DNA of 64,000 nt from Taiwanofungus camphoratus (lineage: Eukaryota > Basidiomycota > Agaricomycetes > Polyporales > Taiwanofungaceae). The stretch is from the NCBI GenBank assembly GCA_003999685.1, contig CP021224.1:1426001-1490000 (forward strand). Direction: 5' to 3'. The notes under the pieces are model-generated. The model searched no databases. It saw only the letters and a list, made by a program, of their open reading frames with translations, and had not been told where the DNA came from. Below, in pieces: positions 12,225-25,600 of this stretch. Numbering within the stretch: the stretch's first letter is position 1; every line of letters starts with the position of its first letter. The translations under genes and the position numbers were made by a program.

Positions 12225-15200
12225 ATGACGACGACCAGTGCTACTGACACCATGTCTACCTCGCTTCCCAATGGCACAGCCCCCCGCGAGCGGTACCAGA
12301 GCAATCGTTCAGAGCTCACATCGTCCCATTCTTCCTCACCTGCAACACTGCGAACAGCCGCCTCGTTCTCAATCAATACTCAGTCGACTTCGAGCTCGCA
12401 AGCTCTTACAGTCGACGCGCTTCTCACTGCGCACTCTGCGGCTAAGAATCCTGCTCTTGCCTCACTCGACACAGCGGTCGCTGACCGTAACACCTTGTCA
12501 ACACAGAACGCTCAACTGTGGAAGCTTATCGAAAAGCAACGTTCTGGTTATGGACAGCTCATGAAAGAGCTCGAGCGCGTGCGCGGCGAACGCGATGTAT
12601 ACCGTAGCAAGCTGCAGTCCATTGGTGAGAACACTGACGCGATCCTGCGCACTCACAGGGAGAAGGAAAAGAGGGACGGCAGAGATGGGACGCTCCGCAC
12701 GGCAGCGTCACATACGCATCTGAGGAGTATTGAGAGCGGTGGATCGAATGCGAGCCATACTGTTCTGGACCCGAAAGGTCCTCTTGTGAGGACTCATTCA
12801 GATGACACAGGTGAATACGTACTACAATGTCATTTAGAGTCTGAATGGCTAACGTGTTCTTAATTTCTATTCTTATCAGCCTCTCGAAGCCTACAGCAGC
12901 AGCTTTCTCAATCTCGCTCGCACGATCATGTACCGCGATCGCAACCTTCTCCTCGTGGCCAGCACGGATCCCAAACGAGCCTTACCATTCCCCAGACAGG
13001 CTCCACCGTATCGTCGGCCTCTCCCTCCCCTCTATCAACACATCCTCCACCATCAAGCTCTACCTCGGCCAACCACTCACCATCTCCGTATGAGGGAGGT
13101 AATGAAGCGCGAAAGCATTCCATTTCCACCTTCACCCCGACCAGAGAAGCCTTCCCTGATTCCTCAAGCCCTGACTCCCTCTTAGCTTCTGTGTCTTCGA
13201 CGAATACTCAGCCACCTCCAACAACCGATGCAACTAGTTCCGTCCCCAACAGCAATAACACTGCAGACCCTGTGCTTGGACCTTGGCATCCAGGCGTGTG
13301 GCCACGGGACTCGTCGCGTCCGTCTCTTGATATACCACAACCGTCAGGCCAAGTAGTCTTTATTCCAGCAACTCCAACACCATCACCAGCTAGCACACAG
13401 CAAGCAGCACAGCCGTCTGCGCCTCGGGTCAGCAACGACGGACAACCATTCCACAGTAACGCTCTACCTACCGCAGTCGGCAGCACCTTGAAGGCGAGTG
13501 CCCCATCGCCTGAATCTTCCCAGACTCGCCCTTCGCTCTCCCAGAGCCGCTCCTCTCTCGACAAACAACCTTCAAACAGCCTCAGTCCCCTGGTTGGTGC
13601 AGATCCCGTACGGCCGCACGCGCTTTCGCGCGAGTCGCGCATCTCACTACCAGAGGAAGCCAAACGATACTACGCGAACATGACCGATTCACCTGTGCCT
13701 AGTCCGAGTTTGAATGGCTTCACTTTTCCTTCCGGTTCTGGATTGAACTCGCCAGTCAAGGCTCAGATGCCGCCGATCACCGAGACATCAGAGTCTGTGC
13801 GCATTCAGTCTGCGGGAAGTGCGGCTGGTACGGTACGGCCCAAAACGATCGGTGCAGCTTCTGAAGAAGGCGCTCCATTCCTCGATATGGAAGACGAGGA
13901 TAGCGTTTACGGCAGCGTTTCTGGGGCTGACGGGACTGGGCGTTTATCGAATGTCGAAGACGGGGACGGAGACGACAGCGCGTACGACGGCATGGACGAG
14001 GGTCCAGACAGTCGACGCAACGGTAGATTCAAGCGCGCAGTAGTAGAAGACTTTCCACTTCCGCCATCGTCGATGCCCGGTTATGGGCAGGCTCAGGAAA
14101 CAACTGGCGCCATGAATCCTAACTCATCGCAATTGTCTGCTCAACCAGCTCAGCCCGGCACCCCGACCTCGCCATTCCCCATCCCGACTACCCAGCCACA
14201 CATGACTTTTCGCGCTCTGCCGCTCCTCGCGAGCGACCTCCCTCACACGCAGATCCAGGTTGTGAATTCGTCTAACCGGCCGAACGATCGCGGCAAGGAA
14301 GTGCTGTCCTTCATCATTCTGGTCGAACCGGGGAAGGGAAAGGAGCCATGGAGGGTTGAGAAGCTGTATAGTGATGTGCTAGGACTGGATGCACGGGTGC
14401 GCTCGAGTGTGGGGAAGAGTGTTATCAAGAAGATGGTTTTACTCCCAGAGGGGCGGTTATGGCGGGACCACGCGCCCGCGAAAGCAGATCAGAGGAAGGT
14501 AAGTTCATTTGTTCCCTCACCGTGAGCGTCACACTGCGTTTGTTTGTGTTTTTTTACATTTCATTTTCTTGATGACCATGTGTATAGTGTTGACCGACGT
14601 TCTTGAGGACCGTGTCCTCACTTCTCCCACATGTTCTCTCATTCCACTTGGACGTTCTCTATTCGTCTACCCAACCCTTTTCTTTTGATCAGAGTTCTCA
14701 ACTTCCCTGTCTTATCATGACTCCTCGAGGCTTCCTTTCTATCCGTGTTACCATTTCCTCGGGCATGATACGGAAGCTTCTGCTGGCTGACATCTTTTCT
14801 TGCTATCTTTTCCAGACTGCACTGGAGTCGTATCTCAGGTCATTGATCGCCCTTCCTGTCAAGAACAAGGACGAAATCATTGCGTTCTTCACCTCCGACA
14901 TCGTCCGCGAAGCACAAAAACCAGTCTCACAGGCGGGCTACAAAGAAGGCTACCTAACAAAGAGGGGGAAAAACTTTGGTGGCTGGAAGTCTCGCTACTT
15001 CGTGCTCCAGGGCCCATCTCTGGAATACTATGAGAGCGTGAGTACCTGCTTCCATCTTGTGCCTTTCTATCACCTCTAGTAGCACACATGTGCAAATCGT
15101 GTTCTATTCTTCAGCGAAGGTCCTTGCTGACACTCGAGCTTCTTTGTGACGTAGCGTGGCGGCGCCCACTTGGGTTCCATCACGATCACCGGTGCCCAAA

Positions 15201-17492
15201 TAGGCCGTCAGCAACGGACACTAGATAGGCGGGAATCGGACGAGGACAATGAGTATCGCCATGCGTTCCTCATAATTGAAGCCAGGAGAGGCCCGGGCGG
15301 CTCCAGCTCACGACACGTTCTCTGCGCCGAGAGCGATTCCGAGCGCGATAGCTGGGTGGAAGAGCTTGTACGGTATGTTACGGGCGCCTACAACGAGGAC
15401 CAAGTAGCTGTCATACACAACGGTCCCAATCCTGTCCCTATCAGCTCTGGGGTGCAGAACGCCTCTGCACAGCCTCGTACGAGTTCGAGCTCAGCTAGCG
15501 ACGTGGCTACCACGCCGACCAGACGGACATGTGAAGCTGGGAAGGGCACTACAACCCCTCTCTCAAAACTTACCACCGATGTTGGTAACCCGAAGCTGTT
15601 CCCCGTCGCTTCTGGGCATGCGGACGAGGTCTCTAAGAGTAGCCCAGTGAAGTCCGTCCTTTCTCCTGTTGATCCTATGTCCCCAGAAGGACCCATGTCG
15701 AGCTCATTGCCTACGACTTCACTACTTCTGGGCGAAGATATGGACGTCACTACGTCCGTACGGGCGAACTCTGAGATGGGCCATTATTCCGATCTGGTTG
15801 ACCAAAGAGCAGCTAATGGTCGGCTGGGACACATCTCACCTGATCAATCCCGCAAGAAGACACGGCGTATGTCAGTCAACCCTCTCAAAGGTCCAATCCC
15901 AGAGCGCACACCGTCTCCCGATAAGGAGGCCGCTCTGCCTACTCCACGCGTAGACGCACACGGGAAGGTCAAAATTTCTGGTCCTATGAATGGCATACCT
16001 ATACCTGCTGGCTACAAGTTTGGCGGGAAGGACGCACCATCAGACCCTTCTGTATCTGCGAACGATCGAAGAGAGAAGGCTAAGTCACGGACGTTTTGGC
16101 CGCCCTTCGGCCGGCATGGTAATTTAACATTTCCGTTGCGTCACAGCCCTTGACTCACCATTCCACACCATTCCAGACAAGGCTAACATGCCGGTTGCTG
16201 TGGCCCCTCGTGCCGTCTTTGGTGTCAGCCTGGACGAGTCGCTCGATGTTGCTCAGATTGCGAGTCTGCCAGCTATTGTTTTTCGATGCATCCAATATCT
16301 GGAGGCGAAGAAAGCGGAACAAGAAGAAGGCATTTATCGGCTGAGCGGAAGCTCTGCTGTAATCAAGGCCTTAAAAGATAGATTTAACACAGGTAAGTTG
16401 GGAAATCAGGTTTATCTACCATTTCCGGTATTTATGTGAGCGTTGCAGAGGGCGACGTTGATCTGCTAGACTCTGACGAGTACTGGGATCCGCATGCCAT
16501 AGCTGGCCTCTTGAAGACGTTCTTTCGTGAACTGCCTGCGAGTATTTTGACCCGTGATCTTCATCTTCGGTTCCTTTCAGTAATCGGTACGTCATGAGCC
16601 TTTCCCCGCTCCGGCTGCTAACTTGTCCTGTGTAGACTTCGTCGATCCGCAGGAACGGATAAAAGAACTTACCCTCCTAATAGCCTCACTGCCGATCGCA
16701 AACTATAGCCTCCTGCGTGCGCTCACGGCGCACCTGATTTTGATCGTGCAGAATGCCAACGTGAACAAGATGACAATGCGGAACGTTGGGATCGTTTTCA
16801 GCCCGACGCTCGGGATTCCGGCCGGAGTCTTTAGTCTTATGTTGGGGGAATTCAAACGTGTGTTCAATGTGGATGGGGAACTGGAAGAGAGCGGTGAGCC
16901 GTCTACTGAGGACTCCGGGGGAGAGACCGCCCTCGATCGTCGAAATAGCAGGCGTTACACGGACGCTGCTGCAGATCAACTACTGGGGCTATCGGGAAGA
17001 ACACTTCCAAGTCTGTCTTCTACTTCTCTAACGTCTTAGATGTTCTGTAGACTGACATCATGCGCATCGTCGCTTTTCTGGTTAATAGCAGCAGACGAAG
17101 GCCAATCAGACGAGGGCGAGGAAGCTTCTGTCATCGAAGAGAGCGCGGACGGGACGACTGAGAATGACTCCGACATCGCGGAATCCTCGGCAACATCGAG
17201 CTCTGCGCATCTCCCACAAGGAGCAAACCACTTGGTCGGGCTCCTTCCTCCTGGACACGCCCGTGGCGGGATGTCGCCGCTGTCTCCAACACCGAAATCA
17301 CGGGCGTCGCATCTTGCAGCGACGCGGGGCCTGAATATCGCGGTGACCGACAAAGCAAGTCGCAGACACAGTCGAATAGTTGGGCTTCCGCCTTCCCCTA
17401 GACCCTCTCCCAGACCAAGCCCACGCACACCTCAGGTCAACGGAGCTCCTTCACCCGTGGTGCCGCCTTCTCCTCTGCACACACCGAAGTAG
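12225..17492 (+). CDS. BEM3: Bem3-like Rho/Cdc42 GTPase-activating protein (PX-PH-RhoGAP)
   Basis: Stimulates GTP hydrolysis by Rho-family GTPases, by analogy to yeast Bem3 at sites of polarised growth. Order of parts: an N-terminal low-complexity Ser/Pro-rich region with a short coiled-coil-like stretch (AQLWKLIEKQRSGYGQLMKE, about 12510-12570); a PX domain (IQVVNSSNRPNDRGKEVLSF onwards, about 14250-14890); a PH domain (KEGYLTKRGKNFGGWKSRYF, about 14940-15380); a long Ser/Pro-rich linker; and the RhoGAP domain (16200-16880) with EEGIYRLSGSS carrying the catalytic arginine, WDPHAIAGLLKTFFRELP and MTMRNVGIVFSPTLG. The tail is acidic, then Pro/Ser-rich (PSPRPSPRPSPR), stop at 17490-17492. The acceptor at 17088 joins the tail to the GAP exon in frame. 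The start at 12225 (MTTTSATDTMS) is the first ATG of the open frame. Roughly 1,400 residues. Confidence 0.93.
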
Positions 17493-17952
17493 AGAGAAGG
17501 TCGACTCTCATGCACTATGAGCGTAGGCCAATGGCATGAGCGGGCAACTATACCTCAGTTGCATCTTTAGGGGCCTGATGTAGGATGGGAAGTGTGCAAC
17601 ATGTGTTGTCAGCGTTGATAGAGATCTTAGCCAGACGGTGGGATGCGTTATTTCATGTGCATTTAGTATGTATGGCTACCTTAGTAAAGTATATATTATG
17701 TGAAGTTGCAGTATTCATATATACCCGTGTCCTGGTGCATTTTTCCTTGTAGTTCATGATTCACAATGTATATGGGTCGGACCCCGTTGGCCTGTAGTGG
17801 CTGGCGTCAACTGTTAAGTTTCATGCAGGATGTGGATGTGGGTGCCTGGCCTTGGCTTAGGGTTCTCCAAATACGTGATAACACGAGCCTGCTGTTCTCG
17901 CGCTCGTGCATCCTTGCAACCTCAGTCTATCCGTGAGCTTGAACCTGAGATT
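17493..17952. other. intergenic spacer Bem3 to Shr3
   Basis: This 460-bp AT-richer spacer lies between two genes on the same strand. It includes ATATATTATG-like text near 17690 that could serve 3' end formation and the Shr3 promoter. I see no further feature. Confidence 0.4.
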
Positions 17953-18868
17953 ATGGGGTACAGACAAGCCGCTGTGCTGGCCTCCGTATCTTTCTTTCTC
18001 GGTGAGCAGGCTTACGGCGCTGCACGATATTCGCTGACTCATTGTCCCATTGTCGTCCCCGACGCGTCGTACGACTTGGACGCCTTGTATTATTCCAGGG
18101 GTGCTATTTATCTGCCTAAACGTCGACTATCGGATACTCTTCACACCGCTGACGGAGGACGTGGTTCGCGATGGATTGGAGTTCTATACGACGTTCTACA
18201 ACTCGCCTACAGCCATCAAGGTACGTCTGGCCAGACTTGCAAACGTTTCTCATGGGGAGGTTGCTGAATCATTGTGCCGCCCCCTTCTGGTTGAACATTT
18301 CTCGCGGGCTCCCTTGTGATGCGTAGTCGTTGCTACATGCGATAATGGGGGTTGGGATCATTGGCCTCGTAGGCAAGCTGCACAAGTGGGACGAGAGCGC
18401 CATCTTCTTCGACGGGTCGTCCTTGGGTATGCGGTCTCGCCCCTTCTTATTTCCCACTGGACTTACGTGACTTGGTCGCCTGGCTCCCAGCTGCGTACGT
18501 GCTCAGCATCTCCGTGTACCTTTCTGTAGGCGTGCCTGCATCGCGAACCATAGCCAGTCCGCTCCCCGAAGACACGCATGAAGACCGGGTCGAGGCCATG
18601 CGGGTGCTCTCGGCTGGCAACACCATCATGATTGTCCTCTTGGGCCTGGTGCTGGTCTTGCAGGTGAGTCCGAGCACCGTTTCCCGCGAGGGCGCAAGCG
18701 ACGCCAAGGTTGCTGATGTCCACGCTCCCGCGAACGCGTGTCCCGCAGGCCGGCGAGGAGTACGCGAGACGTGTCGAGGCCAAGGGCGCCGCGTCGGCGA
18801 AGCCGCTGGACCCCAAAGCAGGTGCATCCGCTGGAGCGGGCGAGACTGAGAGCGCAAAAGATAAGTAA
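17953..18868 (+). CDS. SHR3: Shr3-family amino acid permease chaperone
   Basis: ER membrane chaperone that keeps amino acid permeases from aggregating and lets them enter COPII vesicles. The first exon MGYRQAAVLASVSFFLG (17953-18001) is joined to VLFICLNVDYRILFTPLTED (from 18099), then FYTTFYNSPTAIK up to 18220. Later exons give LLHAIMGVGIIGLVGKLHKW, AYVLSISVYLSVGVP and NTIMIVLLGLVLVLQ, which with the first segment make the usual four membrane spans. The last exon is AGEEYARRVEAKG followed by a hydrophilic Ala/Lys tail ending ESAKDK, stop at 18866-18868. About 210 residues, normal size, four to five introns. Family match is very clear across all exons. Confidence 0.93.
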
Positions 18869-21615
18869 ATGAAAAGTCGGGAAGGATCTGTGCCGTAGCA
18901 TGATGTAGTATCGCGGGACCATTTTCCTATCTCTAGTGTTCCCACCTCTTCCCACCTTGCCCGCGCAGCGGACTTGGTGTTGCATGCCTCGCTAGGAGTT
19001 GCGAATGATGCTTCTGATGATGACCAGGATGCAGAAGATTGCGACAGAAGCCGGGAGAACAGAACAATTGTTACAACGGCTCTTCTACTGAATGCGACGC
19101 CACTGTTCGTTATGCTCAACGTCTTCTCAGTCTCGGTGTTGCCGTTCTCCTGTGGTGAAGTCAGTCACAAGTGTCGTCTACGGTCCCGACAGTTGCATTG
19201 AACACGTCAGCCGGTAAATGAGATGTGGACGGCGTGTCCAGTTGTAAGCCACATATCGATGAGCAGCGTACTTGCTGGGGCGCTGATACTCGGAATAGAT
19301 GGAAATGCAAGTAAAAATAAAAGGGAACTTTCACGCATGTCGCTTCGATGTCCATGAGTTATTTTTCCTTTCTGGTTATTTCTGTGGGCACTTGAGTTGT
19401 GTCCAGCGTGGTCGTGTAATTTATCGAATGACCGGTTCGCTGGCGACGCTGCCTGATCAGAATTTTCAATTTCTTGCTCTGGCTTGCCGACGGTAACGTT
19501 GAGCGGAAGCAAATCACACATGTTGCGCGCTTCACACGAAGCTGGGGTGCTTCCTATTTGGGACATTGGTCATCATGTGTCTGCCGGCAGCTGCGTTGGG
19601 TGTGTTGCGCGCTGACCTGAATCTGGATATCTGCAAATTTCACGGCCCAGAAAAAAATGTTGATGACGTTACGAATGTGGGGTATGAGCTCTCCACGCGG
19701 GAACGAGGCCCCGATATTGTACGTGTAACGAGGTCAACAACACCGTTATGACTGGATAACTGGAAGTGAAACCACATCCCTATGACTCGTAGGTGTCACG
19801 TCGAAAACTGATGCGTGAGACACAGTCTCACAATTTCACATGCGCTCTTCAAGGCTCGGACAGCTCGCCAGATACAACAAAGGCAAAGACCGTGCAATCT
19901 CCGGGGGCGATGGTTTTAGAACATCACCACATTCGACAACGCCATTTGGCACGCCTAGACCGCGTCCATTTATCATGATGCGGTAGACCATTTTATTTCT
20001 TAACAAAGCAAGTTTGGTGATCTCCAAACAAATTAATGAAATTGCAGTACATCTCTCGCCGATGGCCGGACACATGTCTGCCATCCTCTGCTCTGAACAT
20101 GAGGAATTCCCAGATCAGCAGCAGCCCATTGCCAATACGCCGAGCCCCGACGGACAGAGCCGCGAAATTCAATGCGGAGACGCGCCGGGGGACGATCGAA
20201 TGTACCTACCAGTTTTACCACAGATGAGGATTTTGATGTGTATGGACCATCTCCACCACCCTGATATGATTGGGGACCACCGCGTTGACAGCCGGTGGTT
20301 GATCGTTCCCAAAGCAGGTGCTGCAGGCTCCCATCGCCCAATCTTGGCGAGCAGCAGTGAGTGCAGGGTATCAAGTTTCGCACGGCGAGCTACTTTGGCT
20401 GCAACCGCCCATTCGCTTCCGTACATAGAACAGCAACGATGTGAGATTACGGGATGTCAGCCAAGTGAGTAACGACGCCGTTGCTCCAGTCTCGACTAGA
20501 CGAGCACAGTGGTCGTACCTGACCTGGCCTGTGCCTAGGCCGCCATGGCTGATGCGTTCTCGACAGCTCTGGGGACAGTCTGGAGGCGCGTATCTGACGG
20601 GAGAACTAGAGATACAGTGACTGGTGTGGTTCGAGCGGAGGAGAACAGCGGTCAAGATGCTTCTCCATGTAGCCCAATGGCAGGCAGCGGTGTGCGAGCG
20701 GTGCGCATCAGCGCAGCTAAAAACAAAGCTTAATTACAACGGTCGCACAATGCAGATCGGGATTTGTAATGGGCATTGTTGACAGCAGACACGGACCCGC
20801 AGATTGACCAGTTATTGTACTTTCGAAGCCGCTCGAGGTGCGGTGCGAGTGTGACAAGGTTCGAGTGGCGAACGACGCCTCGGTAAGCCGCAGACGATGC
20901 ATCAAAGGGGATCTGAGCATATCCATGCCTTGCGCAGACTGAAGCGGAACCTTCGGCGGCACACCAATAGAGTTCCGAGTTGTGGCGGGCGTGAGCAGAG
21001 AAGGTAAAGGAGGGGTTCTTCACATTTACCGGGGAGGACTGTTTGCGCATGTGCATGCGTATCTGGTGGCCTGAGAGCGCGTCGCTGCCGGGCGTGTTCT
21101 CCTCTCTCCTTCTCTCCACAGTGGGCCCACTGATACGCAGCGGGCAGCACATGGCGCACAGCCATGGAGCCCGCATACGACGTCAGACCCGCGGGAGGAC
21201 GCGGGTGGGGAAAGCAGCTTGAATGGGCCCAGAAGGAAGGAGACGCAGCTGGCCGTGCGCTGGCTGGACCACGACAGGCAGGATCAGAGATCAGAGAGAG
21301 CTCTCGGCTGCGGCTCGGCACGCGGAAGTAAACCAGGGCATTCGAACCCTCCATATAAGGAAGCGTGACGATATGTGATCTGGTGTGACTCAGCCTCCGT
21401 AAACGGTATAGCCCCGAAATTTGTTATCAAAACTAAATTAACAGATGCGGTAGCACAGATCTGTATCGGGTCCTCTGCACAGGGTCCCGTCCATTCCATC
21501 CTTGTATAAATGACTGCCGCCTGCCAGCCTGCGCTTTGCCCCTACCTCTATCCCGACCGCAACATCGTTGCCCCTTCTTCATTCCTCCAAATCTTTCATC
21601 TTCCGCGAACTCGTG
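18869..21615. other. long gene-poor stretch
   Basis: About 2.7 kb without a gene I can support. Many short open frames occur on both strands, but none shows a family motif, steady codon pattern or plausible splice structure. The base composition is not unusual and CpG is plentiful, so this does not look like decayed transposon DNA. A long leader or promoter of the Ecl1-like gene, or a non-coding RNA, could lie here. Confidence 0.5.
21505..21510 (+). promoter_or_regulatory. TATA box candidate for the Ecl1-like gene
   Basis: TATAAA lies 106 bases before the chosen start codon at 21616. Spacing and strand fit a core promoter, but the motif is short and could be chance. Confidence 0.4.
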
Positions 21616-22608
21616 ATGGACGCAATAGATGTCAACTGGTGCTTGACATGCAGCAGGCATATCGATACAGTGAGTCTCCACCCCTTGTGCGCCTGGCTTC
21701 CCCCCTCACCCGCAGTGTCCCTCCAGGACGGGACTGCACCGTACTGTTCACGCGAATGCTTCGCTTCGGACAAGCCGTCCACGTCGGCCTTCTTTGCCTA
21801 CCCTCGCCCGGTCGACTACGATATCATCGCCGAGTCGATTTCTGAACTCGATGACTTCACCGACGAGTGCTCGCCATCCCTCTACGATAACGCCGTACCA
21901 ACGACGGAGCGGAGCAGGTGGATCGGTCGGGGAGACGCAGGGATCCACGCGTGGGCAAGAGACGTTCCTCCAGGGCCGCCCAGTGAGCCTGAGAGCACCC
22001 TGTCCACGGCGCACCTGCGCCCGCCAAAGCTCCTCCTCCCGCACCGCCGCCCAGTTCCTCCCACCCTCTGCATGTCGAAGACAACAACGGCACCCGCCCA
22101 GCCGTCTCGTCCGATCCTCACCCCCCAGCAGTCTCTCCCGTCCCTCCTCAGCCACTCGACCGACGCCTCTTATACGACACCCTCCTCATCCATCTCCGTC
22201 GCAACGCCCGTCTCCGAGGAGAGCCTCATCCCCCCCTCCGTCCACCCGCCAAAATCTGGCCTCATGGGTGCGCTCACCGCGCACTTTCGTTCGTGGGCTG
22301 CTTCGTCTGCTTCGAAGGATTCGCCGCGCTCTAAGACGGTGACGCGCGAGCCCTCCGCCACCTCCTCCGAGCCCCTCCGCCAGTTGTCACCGCTGTCGCA
22401 AGAGGACTATTCGTCATTTTCGGACGGGAAGTCGGGCTGGGGTGCGGAGGCAGATGCTGCCTCCTGGGCTCCGGGAACGTTTGGCCCTACCGAGAAAGTG
22501 GAGCTGACCCCCAGCTCTCCTGATTACGACGGCTGGCGAACAGCGTTGGCTGAAGACCACCCTGCCTTCCGCTACCGCGGGCGCAGGACGGCGCGCGTCA
22601 TGCAATGA
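21616..22608 (+). CDS. Ecl1-family (life-span regulatory factor) zinc-binding protein
   Basis: Resembles the Ecl1 family, small fungal proteins linked in fission yeast to chronological life span and stress response. What shows it: a paired cysteine motif near the N-terminus, VNWCLTCSRHID in exon 1 joined to GTAPYCSRECFASD in exon 2 across a 57-bp intron (21670-21726), which is the C-x2-C ... YCS-x2-C pattern of the family. After it come an acidic stretch (ISELDDFTDECSPS) and about 240 residues rich in Ser and Pro with no further domain. About 310 residues, longer than the yeast members, which is usual for basidiomycete homologues. The start MDAIDVNW (21616) is chosen because it sits just before the motif; an upstream ATG at 21568 is in frame. 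Nuclear action is presumed from the family, not seen here. Confidence 0.7.
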   Translation: MDAIDVNWCLTCSRHIDTVSLHPLCAWLPPSPAVSLQDGTAPYCSRECFASDKPSTSAFFAYPRPVDYDIIAESISELDDFTDECSPSLYDNAVPTTERSRWIGRGDAGIHAWARDVPPGPPSEPESTLSTAHLRPPKLLLPHRRPVPPTLCMSKTTTAPAQPSRPILTPQQSLPSLLSHSTDASYTTPSSSISVATPVSEESLIPPSVHPPKSGLMGALTAHFRSWAASSASKDSPRSKTVTREPSATSSEPLRQLSPLSQEDYSSFSDGKSGWGAEADAASWAPGTFGPTEKVELTPSSPDYDGWRTALAEDHPAFRYRGRRTARVMQ

Positions 22609-25600
22609 ATTTTGTTTTTTTCACACTTCATAGAGGACTTCGTTTAGGTCGATTCGACCCGTGTATTCTACCGCCCATTCTTCTCCCCTCCCTGGACCAG
22701 CCTCGCCGCTCAATCCGGCTTCAACCTGATCTATGCTCTCCCCCGGTCCGCTCTTGAAAAAGACGCGCTTTTGCTGTCTCTCCCCCCTCACTCATTGCAC
22801 ACGGACTTTCACATACAATGCATTTTCCCCTTACCTACGTACGTACAATCCCCCACTCGCTGCCCTGATCTCGATCCGTGCCTTCATTCCTCGCGCTCCA
22901 TTCCACCCATCCGCATCGCCTCCCACGCATTTTGGTATACCTCTGTACAAGAACCCCCCTCCCTCCTTCGTCGACGAAAAAATCCCCGCGTCCCGGCATG
23001 TTGCCGTGAGCATTCTCACCCCTGCCTTCGCCATTCGCCTTCTGCATCTGTGCATCTGCTTCTCGGCCTTGGCCATTCGTCGCATACCTGCTGCTCCTTC
23101 CGGCCCATCCCCTGATCGCACGCCTGCCTTGGTTGGATCGTTGGGTTCCGTGCTGTTCCATACATTCCATATACACCCCAGTGCACGCATAGCGGATGTA
23201 CGTTATTTGTACTATCGTATTGGCCGGAGCCTAGCTACTACATAGAGATGTCTGCTTGCCCACATAGAGACCCATCAATTGAATTGAATTGAATCGAATG
23301 GAGGTGCGAGGGGGTGATACGATACGGAGCGATAGGACGCGTTCTGATGTGCCGTGCTGAGAGTTGAGGACGGTGGGTTGCTGCGGGACAGCGATGTGCC
23401 GTGCTTCGGTCGCAGGATCGCAGTCAGCTGCTGGGGAGTGGTCGCCCTCGGCCGGGGCCCAGCAGTCCTAATGGGTGCATAGCGCGCTGAGTTGGCCCCT
23501 GGATTTCAAACGCAGCCCTCGCCTGCTTCTCTTCGAATTCTCTGCCCAGTGTTCTGCGAGTGTCTCCAGCACCCTTCTCGAAGCCGCGGCGAGCTCCGGC
23601 TCCTCCCCAAGCACGCCATCGCTCGCCGCGCCCGGAATGGCAGCCGTGCGCACCGCACATCATCCTCACGCACGGGCGGCTGCCGGTGCATGCACTTATT
23701 TTCGTGCCATTCAGTTACCTTGTATCCTGTAGCCAATCCCAACCTTAAGTCCAGGCGCGGCCGCAAGCGTCCGGTATCTGCTCGTGCTCGTCTTGCAATC
23801 GCGCCAGGCCTTTGTGTGTGGTCCCCAGTCGCCCGTTCCACCGCGGCGCGCGACGCGCGAGAGAGTCATGTTTGTAATCTCCGCGCGAGTCGTAGAACGA
23901 ATCTGATGTATCGCGTAGTAAGTAAATGCCGACGGCGGCCTTGGGCTGCACCAGAGATCGCTTAGGCTCGTGTAGCACGGTAGCAGGATCCGCCCGCCCT
24001 TCTTCCCCCCCGGAATTCGCTTCTTTCGGCCTTGCGCTGCTTACCAGGAACGGCGCCCGCGACGAAGCCCGAGTGCGTCCAGCAGACATATGGATCCGTG
24101 AGGGGAGGGGGATAGGGTGTCCTGTGTCGCGACGAGATGGACACATGGCAGGCACATGGATGCGTTCTTAGTCTTTAGCCAAATATGGAAGTACACCCCC
24201 GCGAACGTGACTCGCTGCGCACGGAGCCAAATCAAGCCTGCGTGGGAACCCGCCCCCGCCGCTCGTCTGGGTAGACGGCGGACTCGATATGAGTTGCTCT
24301 CGGGCATCTAAACAGTAATGTCCAACCCGATTCGGCCTTACGTTGATTCGTAATATGAGAGGTCGTCCGTGGTGGTGTGATCAGTCTTGTCACCCTGCAC
24401 CAGTCGAGGCCATCAGTCTACTCAAAGTGTAGGCTGCTCCCCCCATCCCAGGACAGGCTTCACTTGCTCGGTCCAAGACGCTGGTAACCACGTTCTCGCG
24501 AACCGCATGCTGTGCATCAGGTGGCGCATTGGATGACGGGGACTCCAGCTGGATTGCCCTTCTTCCCTGCAGCTGGTTCCAATGATCAGCGTCGCACGAC
24601 AAGATCAACGCCAGGCCACCGACTAGAAGGGCGTCATTGCGTGCCTCGGCGCTGGGCGTGCGTCTCCCACCCCTTCTCGCCGGATGCAGCGGTCTGCTCG
24701 CCGCAACTCGACGCGCTCCCTGGGATCCCATGGCGAAGCATCCGCCATCTATTGCTTTTTGCACTCCATCTCGCACCGCGTCACGCACCGTCACGGAGGC
24801 GGAGGCTAGCTGCAATAGGCGCGAGAGTCTTTCATTTATCAATCTCTGCTTGCGCCGCAAGATCTGCCGCCCATACAAGGTGCGATGCGCCTGTGATGGC
24901 ACGCACTCGAGTGAAGCCCGCTGCGAATAAGGCTAGCGCGGTGGCGTCCGCGTCCCTCTGCGCGCTCACTTGACTGGCTCAGTTTAAAGGGGCGACACCG
25001 CGATCCGCGCCACCACCAATAGATGCACCCGTGATGCTCGCCCGTGCCCGTCAACAGCACGACTCCGCACCTGGCACCGTACTTATCTCTGCACCGTCAA
25101 CAGTTGCCATCCGTTTCCCAGGCAAGGACAACACGCAGGCCACCTCGCCCACCTGCTGACGTCGTGGGGGCGACTCTTATCGCTTCGCCATTCAGTCCCC
25201 TACACGTCCCGCAGGCGATATCGGCTTTTGCGGCTCTTCGGGTCGAACTGCACTTATATGGCGCCAGGTTAGCGCCACGATAGGCAGTTGCGGTGCCGTC
25301 TGCGGACGACGGTCAGGGGTCGTGCGGATGCGCCGACGCGTTTCAGCCCTCTGCCACCGAGTTTAGAAGGCTGGCGACACCAGCTGATCAGTGCCTGCTA
25401 CCTCGTCACCCGAGACTGAATACAACGACGTGGTGGCACTTTATGTCATTCATTTTGTACCCTCCCGGATCTCGCACAAGCGACGGGCATTTTATCGTTC
25501 ACGTAACTCTGTAAATTCAATGGGTGCTCACGCACTCGCGCCTGCAGGCGTCGTAGGATCCGAGGTGTTAGTATAGACCGTATACTGCCTACTCGGATGT

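Noticed and set aside
19793-21354. Open frames of 110-150 codons on both strands
   Set aside because: No recognisable motif, no plausible introns and mutually overlapping; not supportable as genes.
21330-21400. tRNA-like T-loop text (GGGTTCGAATGCCC on the minus strand)
   Set aside because: The arm does not pair well beyond three bases and no matching acceptor, D or anticodon stems are found around it.
22733-24973. Several open frames of 100-170 codons on both strands
   Set aside because: They overlap on opposite strands, as GC-rich non-coding DNA does, and show no family features.
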